Assembly (NCBI GenBank): GCA_021813505.1
Contig: JAKAKI010000081.1
Location: 1 to 64,000 of the forward strand
Origin: a bacterium
Lineage (GTDB): Bacteria; Zixibacteria; MSB-5A5; WJJR01
DNA: 64,000 nucleotides
Direction of reading: 5' to 3'
The translations under genes were made by a program, and so were the position numbers. The notes beneath the pieces were generated by a model. The model worked only from the letters and a program-made list of their open reading frames with translations. It was not told the origin of the DNA and did no database searches. Of this stretch, positions 1-8,267 are shown piece by piece (position 1 is the first letter of the stretch; each line of letters begins with the position of its first letter).

Positions 1-748
1 GTTGAAGCAGGGCTGCCAACTGGTCTAGTTCGGTTGCTCCGGCGACAGAGATTGCGCGGCCGCTTTCCCGCCCGATGATCTCGGCGGCGAGACTGCGTTC
101 GACATTTGATCCGGTCACAATCACAGAGAGATCATTCTCCAACAAAGTCTGGCACAGTAGACGATATCGTTCGGGTTTCCAGTTACGTGCCGATCCACCA
201 CAACCGGGGTGGATGACGACCGAGGCCCGTTGCTCGAAGTCAACACCAGCCTTCTCAATCATTATACGTACAGCATCCATCGAGTCTTGAGTGGGCGTGC
301 ACAGAGGATCGATCGTAGCCCAGGAGTTTTGTCGCAACCCTCGGAGAGACTCCAAGTTAAGATCGCGTTCGTGACGTCCGCTATTCGCGCGGGCGATGCG
401 AACCCGGCGATTGAAGCGGTAGGAGTACCAGCGACGGGATGTGCCGACCCGGAGCGGAATCTGCGCCCGTTTCAGAATGGCGGCAAGCTCAGGGCGAGGG
501 TAAAGGCAGAGCGCCGCATCGAACGCCCGCGCGCGTAAGGTCGATACCAAAGACCCAGTCTCACTGGTCCGCGGTACGGCAATACAGTCATCGATCCAGG
601 GGCAAAGTTTCACGACTGGGGCGACATACTCTGAAACCAGGAAGGTCACCTTGACTGCCGGGTCATGAACTTTGAGGGCGGCCGCCACCGGGAAAGACAG
701 GATTACATCCCCCAGTCGGTCGGTGCGGGTGACGAGGATGTTGTTCAT
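1..748 (-). CDS. Glycosyltransferase family 9 (heptosyltransferase-like), 3' end outside window
   Basis: The reverse strand stays open from an ATG at 748 to the window edge, giving 249 residues without a stop. The N-terminus MNNILVTRTDRLGDVILSFP is the classic GT9/ADP-heptose:LPS heptosyltransferase start. Around residue 180 the protein reads VVIHPGCGGSARNWKPERY, the start of the C-terminal nucleotide-sugar-binding Rossmann domain (usual form HPG...KRWP). GT9 enzymes add heptose or related sugars to the LPS inner core at the cytoplasmic face of the inner membrane. A second in-frame ATG lies two codons upstream (754), and neither start has a clear Shine-Dalgarno. It is the most downstream gene of the minus-strand LPS cluster. 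The acceptor cannot be deduced. Confidence 0.88.
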   Translation of the reverse strand, partial: MNNILVTRTDRLGDVILSFPVAAALKVHDPAVKVTFLVSEYVAPVVKLCPWIDDCIAVPRTSETGSLVSTLRARAFDAALCLYPRPELAAILKRAQIPLRVGTSRRWYSYRFNRRVRIARANSGRHERDLNLESLRGLRQNSWATIDPLCTPTQDSMDAVRIMIEKAGVDFEQRASVVIHPGCGGSARNWKPERYRLLCQTLLENDLSVIVTGSNVERSLAAEIIGRESGRAISVAGATELDQLAALLQ

Positions 749-865
749 GGGCATCCGCGGCGAAGGCCTTGGTACGGATACAATATACGGGAACCGAGGG
801 GGCCGACCAAGTGGTCCCGTCTCTTCTGGGCGTGTTGAGAAACCATCACCGTTGTGAATTCGAGG

Positions 866-892
866 GGCTGGACACTCCTGTCCGGCCTTTTT
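866..892 (+). terminator. Intrinsic-terminator-like hairpin on the plus strand
   Basis: GGCTGGACA (866-874), a CTCC loop and TGTCCGGCC (879-887), with one G-U pair, are followed by TTTTT (888-892). The T-run is on the plus strand, but no plus-strand gene precedes it; both neighbours are minus-strand glycosyltransferase genes. It may end an antisense transcript or be a decayed element. Confidence 0.4.
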
Positions 893-919
893 CAATACGC
901 TCACTACTGCCGGTTAGCT

Positions 920-1693
920 TTAGCGGTGGTTCAACTGCCGGAGTTTGGCATATTTGGTGAACACATACACGGCGGAAAACCAGGCGAGGACAAGTCCCTG
1001 CCAGCCATCGAGGAATCCGGCGCGCAGGAAGTACGCCTGGATGAATTTGAATGCCGGACGGACGGTCAGTGACCAAAGGCCGGCTCGCCGGGCGGCAGTG
1101 TCTAATGACTCGGCAGCGAGACTGGTGTACGTGTTCAGACGGTTGAGATACGCCTCAACGGTTTGGTCGCCCTCATGCCACAGCCAGCCATTGAGGATGG
1201 GCTTTGGACCTTCGGCGGCTACGGACTCATGCACCTGGTCGCTCGTGAAGTGGGCGGCATCGCGCCGGAAGAGCCGGACCACACGGTCGCGTCCCCAGTC
1301 ACCGTGGCGCATCCAACGTCCCAGGTACCGAGTGCGGCGGCGGATCGCGTACGCCGCGATGGGCGCATCGTTACGGGTGACCGCATCTTTGATTGAGGCA
1401 GCGAGTTCGGATGAGACTGTTTCATCTGAGTCGATTGAGAGGATCCAGGGGCCGGACGCCAGCGATGCGGCCTCCTGCTTGGCGGGACCGTAGCCACGCC
1501 ATGGACGAATCTCAACCCGGGTCGCGAGACGGCGGGCGATTGTCTCGGTGGCATCTTCTGAGTCATGATCGATTACGACAATGATCTCGGAGCAGAACTG
1601 AATCGACAGGAGTGCGGCCTCGATTGTGCCGGCGGCGTCCCTGGCGATCATGACGGCGGAGAGGCCCGGGACTTTGGGCGGCAGAGGGTTCAT
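920..1693 (-). CDS. Glycosyltransferase family 2, WaaE/KdtX-like
   Basis: A 257-residue protein starting MNPLPPKVPGLSAVMIARDA, a GT-A fold glycosyltransferase. SIDSDE near residue 90 corresponds to the metal- and UDP-sugar-binding DxD motif (usually LDADE). The pattern HGDWGRDRVVRLFRR followed by VHESV is characteristic of the WaaE/KdtX subfamily, which adds a sugar to the LPS inner core. The C-terminus has a hydrophobic stretch (LVLAWFSAVYVFTKYAK) likely to associate with the membrane. An upstream in-frame ATG (1747) exists but would add a segment encoded next to repeat DNA, so the ATG at 1693 is preferred. It lies between two other LPS-type glycosyltransferases. The exact donor and acceptor are unknown. 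Confidence 0.87.
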   Translation of the reverse strand: MNPLPPKVPGLSAVMIARDAAGTIEAALLSIQFCSEIIVVIDHDSEDATETIARRLATRVEIRPWRGYGPAKQEAASLASGPWILSIDSDETVSSELAASIKDAVTRNDAPIAAYAIRRRTRYLGRWMRHGDWGRDRVVRLFRRDAAHFTSDQVHESVAAEGPKPILNGWLWHEGDQTVEAYLNRLNTYTSLAAESLDTAARRAGLWSLTVRPAFKFIQAYFLRAGFLDGWQGLVLAWFSAVYVFTKYAKLRQLNHR

Positions 1694-1760
1694 GGTGTTG
1701 CGCCCTGTCGAGACAGTTCGACGGAGGGTACCAGTGACATGTGGCAAGTCGGGAGTGTGC

Positions 1761-1818
1761 CACTGACCTTGGTCAGTGAAGCTTCGATTGATGTGCCACT
1801 GACTAAAGTCAGTGGCAC
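1761..1818. repeat. Two palindromes of the GTGCCACTGAC type
   Basis: CACTGACC-TT-GGTCAGTG (1761-1778) is followed 14 bases later by a perfect 12-2-12 palindrome, GTGCCACTGACT-AA-AGTCAGTGGCAC (1793-1818). Both begin with the same GTGCCACTGAC word, so they are copies of one element. A fragment (TGCCACTGAC) recurs near 20840. They sit in the 334-base gene-free stretch 1694-2027, which otherwise holds only the inverted pair at 1844-1912. Confidence 0.8.
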
Positions 1819-1843
1819 ACGCCAGTGCCCATCACGATCTCCT

Positions 1844-1912
1844 GTCATTCCCGCGAAAGCGGGAATCCATTCGTCGGTGTGTCGCCTGGATTCCCGCTTT
1901 CGCGGGAATGAC
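1844..1912. repeat. REPIN-like inverted pair (copy 1)
   Basis: Two perfect 26-base inverted arms (1844-1869 and 1887-1912) are separated by a 17-base spacer. Each arm contains its own small palindrome, ATTCCCGC-GAAA-GCGGGAAT. This nested architecture matches REPINs, in which two REP sequences face each other. A diverged copy lies at 21167-21238. No RAYT transposase is in the window. Confidence 0.85.
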
Positions 1913-2027
1913 ATTCGAGGGAGGGATGTATCAGTGTTAAGAGTCGATTTGCCGTTCAGCGAGAGAGGGCGTATGCAGTACGCCCCTGCACACCGTCCAT
2001 ATGTGTTCAATTCGCGGGGAAGGTGCA

Positions 2028-3224
2028 TCATCCGACCTTCATTGGAGTGGGCTTGGGCGAGGGCTGGTCTTTCGTAGCGGATTGACCTAGTTCCTTTCTG
2101 GTCCGGTAGACGGTTTGCTCAAGAACGTTCTCCCAGTCGTCGACGCGCTGGCCCCAGGTGGCGTAATTGAGCACGTACTCGCGGGCACGGCGGCCCATCT
2201 CGCGTCTTGCGTCGGCGCTATCCAGAAGATCCGAGATACCGTCGGCCAGAGCTTTGGCGTTGTCAGGAGGCACCAGCCGGCCGAATTCACCCTGGCGCAT
2301 GACGTCGAAGACTCCGCCCACGTCGGTCGCGACTACAGGAATGCCGCTCTGCATGTACTCTAACAGAGAACGGGAGACAGATTCAGAACCGATTGAGGCG
2401 ACGACGCCGATGGCGCACTGCGAGAGGACGGCGAAGAGATCCGGGATCATCGTGTCGACAATCGTGATTTGTTTGGTCAAGTTGCCTTCGACAAACCAGC
2501 GCCGGAACATGCCAGCGTCGTATTCAGACGAGTATCCCAGCCAGAGGAAATGGACATTGGGATGGCGGCGGCGAATGTGCGGGATCGCGGAGAGCAGGAC
2601 CCGATGGCCTTTGACCGGTGAGAACCGTGCGAGCAACACAACGATCGGGCAATCGGTTGGCACTCCCAGGCCGGTCAGATGCTTCGGATCGGCCGGTTTT
2701 CCATCCCAAGCTCCGGGTTCGATGCCGGCGGAGATGATCTTGAGTTTCTCTGTGGGGATTCTAAGGCGCGTTCGATAGGCGGATGCCAGCCGTTCGTTGG
2801 ACGTAACGATCATGTCGGTGGCGCGGCGATGGAGCCAGCGCGAAAGCGGATGGCGACTGGGCAATTTGGGATCGAGGGAGCGCACGCGGATTAACACGGG
2901 CTTGCGCCGCGACAGGGACTTGGCTATTCCCCAGAGAGAATGATCCTCACCCCAATGCGCCAGTACGGCATCGGGCTGGAATTCGCGATTGAGCGCCAGC
3001 AGGCGCCGCAGGTTGCGATACATGCGGGAGGGTGATTTCTGCTCGAGATCAAGATCATCGATCACGCGCAGCCCAGCCTCGCGCGCCATCGTGATCGTGT
3101 GGCCATGCGGACGGGGGATGAAGAGGATCTCGTGCCCGCGTGCCTGAAGACGGCTGGCGGTGTTGATGGCGTACCAGGTACCGGCGTTGCGGCCATCGAG
3201 GGTGGCGGAGAAGATGAGCTTCAT
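2028..3224 (-). CDS. Glycosyltransferase family 4 (GT1-type fold)
   Basis: A 398-residue GT-B glycosyltransferase. The start MKLIFSATLDGRNAGTWYAI is preceded by AAGGTGG about 7 bases upstream, which favours it over an in-frame ATG 33 bases earlier. The C-terminal donor domain contains VVLLARFSPVKGH and the E-x7-E region SESVSRSLLEYMQSGIPVVA, typical of retaining GT4 enzymes. Neighbours are an MsbA-like exporter upstream and a WaaE-like GT2 downstream, so a role in LPS core or O-glycan synthesis is inferred. The tail (TKDQPSPKPTPMKVG) is proline- and lysine-rich. The specific sugar cannot be read from sequence. Confidence 0.87.
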   Translation of the reverse strand: MKLIFSATLDGRNAGTWYAINTASRLQARGHEILFIPRPHGHTITMAREAGLRVIDDLDLEQKSPSRMYRNLRRLLALNREFQPDAVLAHWGEDHSLWGIAKSLSRRKPVLIRVRSLDPKLPSRHPLSRWLHRRATDMIVTSNERLASAYRTRLRIPTEKLKIISAGIEPGAWDGKPADPKHLTGLGVPTDCPIVVLLARFSPVKGHRVLLSAIPHIRRRHPNVHFLWLGYSSEYDAGMFRRWFVEGNLTKQITIVDTMIPDLFAVLSQCAIGVVASIGSESVSRSLLEYMQSGIPVVATDVGGVFDVMRQGEFGRLVPPDNAKALADGISDLLDSADARREMGRRAREYVLNYATWGQRVDDWENVLEQTVYRTRKELGQSATKDQPSPKPTPMKVG

Positions 3225-3274
3225 TGGTCGGCCACCTTGGCGCTCTGGAATGTGCAATCAAGATCCATTAACTG

Positions 3275-5170
3275 TCACTCGACACTGACGAGACGAGTTT
3301 CGGCGAATTGAAGATCGTACAGCCGGCGATACAGGCCGCCACGGTCGAGCAGTTCATCGTGCGAACCGGAATCGACAATCTGCCCGTTGTCGACAACCAC
3401 GATCTTGTCGGCATTGCGAACGGTGGAGAGCCGATGCGCCACGATCAGGGCGGTCCGATCCTGCAGCAGATTCGCAATTGCCAGGCGCACGGCGGTCTCG
3501 GATTCGGTATCGAGAGCACTTGTCGCTTCATCGAAGATGAGGATGGGCGGATCGCGCAGGATGGCGCGGGCAATGGCAATACGCTGCCGTTGACCGCCGG
3601 AGAGTTTGACACCTCGAGTGCCAACGACCGTATCGAATCCTCGTGGGAGTTGCTCGATGAATTCCAGCGCGTTGGCGGTTTCGGCGGCGCGGCGCAAGCG
3701 CTCAGTACTGATGTCGGGCAGACCATAGGCGATGTTGTGCGCGACAGTATCGTTGAAGAGCACGATGTCCTGAGTCACGACGCCGAGCTGTGCACGAATG
3801 GAGTTCATGGTCAACTCACGCAGGTCGGCGCCATCAATGGCCACGCGGCCCTCATTGGGATCATAGAACCGCGCCAGAAGATCGCACAGAGTGGATTTCC
3901 CGCCGCCGGACGGCCCGACCAGGGCCACCGACTGGCCGCGCGGAATCGTGAGATTGATGTGCCGGAGAACCCAGGGACCGGTCTCGTAACGGAAGCTGAG
4001 GTCCTCATAGATGATCTTGTCCCGGAACGCTGTCATCGGGCGGGCGCCGGGAAGGTCGGCGATGTCGACGGGGGTATCGAGCGCTTCGAACACACGGTCG
4101 GCGGCGGCGCGTCCCTCCTGAATTTTCGCGAATATCTCCGCCAGCGACTTCACCGGCTGGATCATGGCAAATACGAGGATGATGAAATCGATGAAGGCTT
4201 CGGGGCTGAGGCCATTTCGGGTCAGAACAGCATTCCCACCAAACCAAAGGATGGTCACACCGGCAGCAGTCCCGAGGATTTCATTGACGGGCGAATTCAA
4301 TATCCGTACGCGCGACATCTTGAGCATGGCGCGGTAGAAGGATTCATTTGATTCCTGAAAACGGCCGATTTCGTAGCGCTGCATGCCAAACGCCTTGACG
4401 ACGCGAATTCCACCGACCGATTCCTCGACAATCGAATGCAGATCGGCGATGCGCTCCTGGGACCGTTGCGAGTACCGGCGCACAAAGCGACCAACCACGA
4501 TCATGACCGTGGCCGAGAGCGGCAACACCACGACGGTCACCAGAGCCAATTTCCAACTGATGATGAACAACATGGCGAGGAGCACAATGACGGTCAGCGG
4601 CTCCTTGACGAGGCGCGTGAAGCCGAGATCGAGCATGTCGTTGAGGACGCGCACGTCATTGGTGACGCGCGAGATGATCTGGCCGGTCCGGGTGCTGGCG
4701 AAGTAGGCCAGCGACAGGTCATGGTAATGGGTAAAGAGCTCGAGACGGATGGTGCGGATGAGGCGCTGCTGGACGACGGCAACCACGATATTCTGCAGAT
4801 ACAGCAGGATGTTCTTCGCTAAGGAAATCAACAGCATGGCAATGCACAGCCGCGCAAGTGTCACCGACTCCTCGGGGCGGATGATCAGCTCACTGAACAG
4901 TCGGATGGCACTGTTCTTCATTCGGTCGACCCATGCCCCCATACCGGTAGAGGCAATCGCGTCTGAAGCTGCTGTGGGATCGACGGGCGAATGGAGGAAG
5001 AGCGTCTTGACAAGCGGGCCGATCAACAGGAACAACAAGGCGGAGAGAACGACATAGAGAATCGTCGCCGTGACCGAGACCACCATGTGCATCCGGTAGG
5101 GGCGCACGTAGGCCAAGAATCGGCGCAGAGAATTCAACCGCTCGGGAGATTGGGGTTCGGCGGCGGTCAC
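3275..5170 (-). CDS. msbA: MsbA-like ABC exporter (lipid A flippase family)
   Basis: A 631-residue half-transporter: an N-terminal six-helix membrane domain (about residues 25-345) and a C-terminal ATPase. Visible motifs are Walker A GPSGGGKST (419-427), Q-loop TQD (466-468), signature LSGGQ (523-527), Walker B ILIFDE (543-548) and the switch histidine in AHRLST (about 579). Length and order match MsbA, which flips lipid A-core across the inner membrane using ATP. The start overlaps the upstream GT9 stop as ATGA, implying translational coupling. The LPS glycosyltransferase context supports MsbA over a drug exporter, but substrate specificity is inferred. The extracellular loop at 55-90 is somewhat long. 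Confidence 0.85.
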   Translation of the reverse strand: MTAAEPQSPERLNSLRRFLAYVRPYRMHMVVSVTATILYVVLSALLFLLIGPLVKTLFLHSPVDPTAASDAIASTGMGAWVDRMKNSAIRLFSELIIRPEESVTLARLCIAMLLISLAKNILLYLQNIVVAVVQQRLIRTIRLELFTHYHDLSLAYFASTRTGQIISRVTNDVRVLNDMLDLGFTRLVKEPLTVIVLLAMLFIISWKLALVTVVVLPLSATVMIVVGRFVRRYSQRSQERIADLHSIVEESVGGIRVVKAFGMQRYEIGRFQESNESFYRAMLKMSRVRILNSPVNEILGTAAGVTILWFGGNAVLTRNGLSPEAFIDFIILVFAMIQPVKSLAEIFAKIQEGRAAADRVFEALDTPVDIADLPGARPMTAFRDKIIYEDLSFRYETGPWVLRHINLTIPRGQSVALVGPSGGGKSTLCDLLARFYDPNEGRVAIDGADLRELTMNSIRAQLGVVTQDIVLFNDTVAHNIAYGLPDISTERLRRAAETANALEFIEQLPRGFDTVVGTRGVKLSGGQRQRIAIARAILRDPPILIFDEATSALDTESETAVRLAIANLLQDRTALIVAHRLSTVRNADKIVVVDNGQIVDSGSHDELLDRGGLYRRLYDLQFAETRLVSVE

Positions 5171-6339
5171 GGCGCATTCTCCGGCTGAGGTGTCTGGACG
5201 CCTTGAGGCACTGTCCGGCTCCGCGAGGACTGAATCATCCGAGCAACAGCGTCGGTGACAGAGTCGGGTGTCACGGCACTGTTCCGGGAGTCCAAGACGA
5301 CGTCCAGAGGTCCAATCGGCTTGTACTTGCCGGCATCGCTGACCAGAAAGATCGCCAGAACCGGAGTGCCGAGGGCGGAGGCAAAATGCATCGGGCCGCA
5401 GTCGCCGGAGAGAAACAGCGCCGAACGGCGCAGCAACGATGCCAGGTCGTTGAAAGATAGGACTCCGGCAGGGCTGACAGCGGTGATTGCAGATGCCATC
5501 ACCTCACGCGCGCATTCTTCATCATCCGGACCCCAGATCAACGCAATTTGGGCAATGCCCTGCTGGTGCAGCGAATTGGCAACGGCGGCGAACTGCGCTG
5601 CGGGCCAGCGCTTGTCCCCGCGACCACCGGGATGCAGAACGACCAGAGGCAACGTTGCCTTCAAGTTGTTCTCAGAGAAGAATCGATCACCGTAGCCGCT
5701 GTCTTCCTTCGGCGGTTTGAGGAGCGGGCGCGGAGTTGAGCGGAACGACGTGACGGCGCGCAGCAAATCAAGGTGCATATCGGCGGCATGCCGGGGGGTG
5801 TCGGGAACCGGGACGGGAATCTCGTAGAATTCCGCGGCCTCTCCCCTGTCATGGCCAACGCGAACCCGGCCGCCTGACAGCGCGGTTACAATCAGATGGT
5901 TGAACGAAACAGTCCGGTCATCCGAGGCATCGAAGACGAGGTCGAATTTCATCGCGCGAAGCTTGCGAATCAGCGAGCGGATGCGCAGAGGGTTTCTGGC
6001 CAGAGTCCTGCGATCAAATGGGATGAATTCGTCGGCGGATGGGACGAGACTGCGCAGTTCCCAATGGCGGCGCGCCAGCAGGCACACAACATGCGCTCGT
6101 GAGAACCTTCCTTTGAGTGCGACGAGGAGCGGCGTCACGAGAACCGCATTGCCGATACGATCATCGAGGCGGATGACCAGAATGCGCGAAATCTTCTGGA
6201 AGTCGCTGTCGTTCGGTCTCGGACCCCGTGGTGGGGCGGCGCGCCGGAGCCAGGCAAGCGCCATGCGGTGCAGGAGTTTGTCGGTGAAGGCTGCCATGGG
6301 GATATGGTTCCGGTCAATACGTACGTTTTGACCGGCCAT
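5167..6339 (-). CDS. Glycosyltransferase family 9 (heptosyltransferase-like)
   Basis: A 390-residue GT9 protein. ISRILVIRLDDRIGNAVLVT (about residue 50) is the N-terminal Rossmann start. LVVLHPGGRGDKRWPAAQFA (about 235) and LFLSGDCGPMHFASALGTP (about 308) are the donor-binding signatures of ADP-heptose transferases. The first 45 residues form a basic extension ahead of the usual start. An internal ATG at 6297 (MAAFTDKLL) is an alternative, and neither start has a clear ribosome-binding site. Its stop overlaps the msbA start. With the GT9 gene at the window edge this makes two heptosyltransferase-like genes in one LPS cluster. Confidence 0.87.
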   Translation of the reverse strand: MAGQNVRIDRNHIPMAAFTDKLLHRMALAWLRRAAPPRGPRPNDSDFQKISRILVIRLDDRIGNAVLVTPLLVALKGRFSRAHVVCLLARRHWELRSLVPSADEFIPFDRRTLARNPLRIRSLIRKLRAMKFDLVFDASDDRTVSFNHLIVTALSGGRVRVGHDRGEAAEFYEIPVPVPDTPRHAADMHLDLLRAVTSFRSTPRPLLKPPKEDSGYGDRFFSENNLKATLPLVVLHPGGRGDKRWPAAQFAAVANSLHQQGIAQIALIWGPDDEECAREVMASAITAVSPAGVLSFNDLASLLRRSALFLSGDCGPMHFASALGTPVLAIFLVSDAGKYKPIGPLDVVLDSRNSAVTPDSVTDAVARMIQSSRSRTVPQGVQTPQPENAP

Positions 6340-6448
6340 CCGGATTCAATAAACACTTGGGAAGCCATGCAAGTCAAAAGCCGAGCGGACCCTCCAGTAG
6401 CTCCACTTGGCTAAAGATAACGAAAAGACGCAGAGAATTGGTTCGATC

Positions 6449-6516
6449 GGGAGGGCGAGGCTCCTGCCGAGCCTCTTTCCGCGCGGAAAGAGGCTCGGCA
6501 GGAGCCTCGCCCTCCC
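6449..6516. repeat. Perfect 68-bp palindrome
   Basis: The 34 bases 6449-6482 are the exact reverse complement of 6483-6516 with no spacer, centred on TTTCCGC|GCGGAAA. The arm begins GGGAGGGCGAGGCTCCTG. It lies in the 251-base gap between coaD and the GT9 gene. There is no T-run, so it is not an intrinsic terminator. It resembles a dispersed palindromic repeat or MITE-like element. The rest of the gap shows no gene. Confidence 0.9.
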
Positions 6517-6590
6517 ACGCACATCCTGAATCCAAATTCGCCCCGGCAGGGAACTGAAAGACCGATCCCGGGACGCAGCCGCGAGGGAAC

Positions 6591-7124
6591 TTACCCCTGT
6601 ACGTTTCGAGTTTCGGCGTAGCGGCGCGCCAGACGTTCGACGACGATTGGTGGTACGAATTTGGTCACGTCGCCGCCATGCTGGGCGACGTTTTTGATGA
6701 TGGTTGAGGAGAGATAGGTGTATTTCGCGTTCGGCATCAGGAAGACCGCCTCGACCGAGGGCGCGAGGGCGCGATTGGTCAAGGCAATCTGGAATTCGAA
6801 TTCAAAGTCGGAAACGGCGCGCAGGCCGCGGAGAATTGCAGTGGCTCCGCGCTGGACGGCGAGTTGTGCCAGCAATCCGCTAAAAACGACGACCTCGACC
6901 CGGCGTTGGACGTCGTCCATCTCCAAGAGTGGGAGACATTCCAGGATCATGTCGCGGCGGTCCTCCGGTTTGAAGAGATGGATTTTGGCGGGGTTGATGG
7001 CAACGGCGACGATCAGGTGGTCGAACAGCGCCAAGGCGCGGTTGATCAGATCGAGGTGCCCATACGTGATGGGGTCAAATGTGCCCGGATAGATTCCGAT
7101 TCGGTTCTTGGTCGGTCCCGTCAT
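6591..7124 (-). CDS. coaD: Pantetheine-phosphate adenylyltransferase
   Basis: CoaD transfers AMP from ATP to 4'-phosphopantetheine, the penultimate step of coenzyme A synthesis, in the cytosol. The 177-residue protein has the nucleotidyltransferase motif IGIYPGTFDPITYGHLDLI (a T/H-x-G-H site) near the N-terminus and YTYLSSTIIKNVAQHGGDV, equivalent to the second ATP-binding motif. The ATG at 7124 has AGGAG 6 bases upstream, which decides it over the longer frame starting at 7196. The gene overlaps the end of rsmD by 50 bases, and coaD-rsmD adjacency is common in bacteria. Confidence 0.95.
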   Translation of the reverse strand: MTGPTKNRIGIYPGTFDPITYGHLDLINRALALFDHLIVAVAINPAKIHLFKPEDRRDMILECLPLLEMDDVQRRVEVVVFSGLLAQLAVQRGATAILRGLRAVSDFEFEFQIALTNRALAPSVEAVFLMPNAKYTYLSSTIIKNVAQHGGDVTKFVPPIVVERLARRYAETRNVQG

Positions 7125-7725
7125 CGTTGGCTCCTGTCGCTGGCGATTCTGCCGGGGAAGAGAGTCCGACCGGCAATGACCACTGCCAAATCGCAAACAT
7201 AGTATCGCCGAAACGGCGCTCGGTCCAGAGCGAAAAACCGGGTGGCGGATCGCCCGGAGGGTCTTTCTTGTGATACTCGATCACCAGAACACCGGTGGGT
7301 GCCAGGCATTCGGCTTCGGAGACCGCCCGCAGGGTCTTCGCCGGCCAGCCCAGGCCGTAGGGTGGGTCCGCCATTACAAGCGAATAGCGCCGGCCCTGGC
7401 GCGCCAGGACTCGCAGAGCGGGCAACGCCTCCATTGCCAGGAAATCTCCTTCGGCTTCCGCTCCGAGTGCGGTCAGATTTCGGTGGGCGCGATCGATTGA
7501 GCGACGGGACTTATCGACGAAGGTGACGTGGACTGCTCCCCGTGACAGCGCCTCCAGGCCCAGGCTGCCTGCGCCGCAGAACAAGTCCAGGACCTCGGCC
7601 TCTTCGGATACACCCACGATGATATTGAAGAGGGATTCTTTGACACGATCCGCCGTCGAGCGAACTGACTCACCGGGGACGGTGTGCAGAGTATGCCCCT
7701 TGAAGCGGCCGGCGATAATTCTCAT
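7075..7725 (-). CDS. rsmD: 16S rRNA (guanine-N2) methyltransferase RsmD
   Basis: RsmD methylates G966 of 16S rRNA using S-adenosylmethionine. The 216-residue protein begins MRIIAGRFKGHTLHTVPG and has the family sequence VRSTADRVKESLFNII. Motif I VLDLFCGAGSLGLEALSRGA binds SAM (about residue 45), and DPPYGLGW (about 120) is the catalytic motif IV, in the DPPY form usual for RsmD. Its start overlaps the stop of the ComEA-like gene (ATGA). The C-terminal 35 residues run beyond the conserved domain into the coaD start, an unusually long overlap. Confidence 0.93.
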   Translation of the reverse strand: MRIIAGRFKGHTLHTVPGESVRSTADRVKESLFNIIVGVSEEAEVLDLFCGAGSLGLEALSRGAVHVTFVDKSRRSIDRAHRNLTALGAEAEGDFLAMEALPALRVLARQGRRYSLVMADPPYGLGWPAKTLRAVSEAECLAPTGVLVIEYHKKDPPGDPPPGFSLWTERRFGDTMFAIWQWSLPVGLSSPAESPATGANDDGTDQEPNRNLSGHI

Positions 7726-8264
7726 TGGCGCTCACCTATAGAATCGAGCGGGGCGGATTCGCCTTGAGTAAATCTGACCCAGCCGGACAGCATGGCAGCG
7801 GTCTTGGGTCCGATGCCTCGGACCCTCTGGAAGTCCTGGAGATTGGCGAACGGGCCGCGCTGTTCACGGTCCGCGATGATGCGATCTGCCAGTGCCTCAC
7901 CGATACCGGGAAGACGGATCAGCTCGCGCCTGCCGGCAGAATTGACATCGATCAGAACATGACCTGGGTCGGTCAGATCGTCAGGACCTCGGGCACCCCT
8001 TGGTCGGGCACTCTCTCGATAAGTGACTGAGGCGGAAGAATCCTCTGTGCCGGGAGCAGATGTTGGCCCGATGTTGACATCTTCGATGACCCAGGCGGGG
8101 ACATCGTCATTAGCACGGCGATCATACCATTCGTAGAGGATCCATCCGCCGGCGATCAACCCGATGACGATAAGTGCGCGGAGCTCGTTGCGCGAGAAAC
8201 CGTAGGCCCCTGCCAAATGGGCCGGGGGGGCCTTTTGGCCATCGGCGAGCTTGTCAGTTGCCAT
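7722..8264 (-). CDS. ComEA-like helix-hairpin-helix protein
   Basis: A 180-residue protein with one predicted membrane segment (LRALIVIGLIAGGWILYEWY, about residues 28-48) and a C-terminal double helix-hairpin-helix domain (about 105-165): VNSAGRRELIRLPGIGEALA and FQRVRGIGPKTAAMLSGW. This is the layout of ComEA, the membrane-anchored DNA receptor for natural transformation. Similar HhH proteins are widespread and not all act in competence. No other competence gene is nearby, so a DNA-uptake role is only possible. It lies 3 bases after the M28 peptidase gene and overlaps rsmD by 4. Confidence 0.8.
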   Translation of the reverse strand: MATDKLADGQKAPPAHLAGAYGFSRNELRALIVIGLIAGGWILYEWYDRRANDDVPAWVIEDVNIGPTSAPGTEDSSASVTYRESARPRGARGPDDLTDPGHVLIDVNSAGRRELIRLPGIGEALADRIIADREQRGPFANLQDFQRVRGIGPKTAAMLSGWVRFTQGESAPLDSIGERQ

Positions 8265-8267
8265 TGT

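Noticed and set aside
3308-4351. 347-residue plus-strand open frame opposite msbA
   Set aside because: It is complementary to a fully motif-supported ABC transporter and has no recognisable domain.
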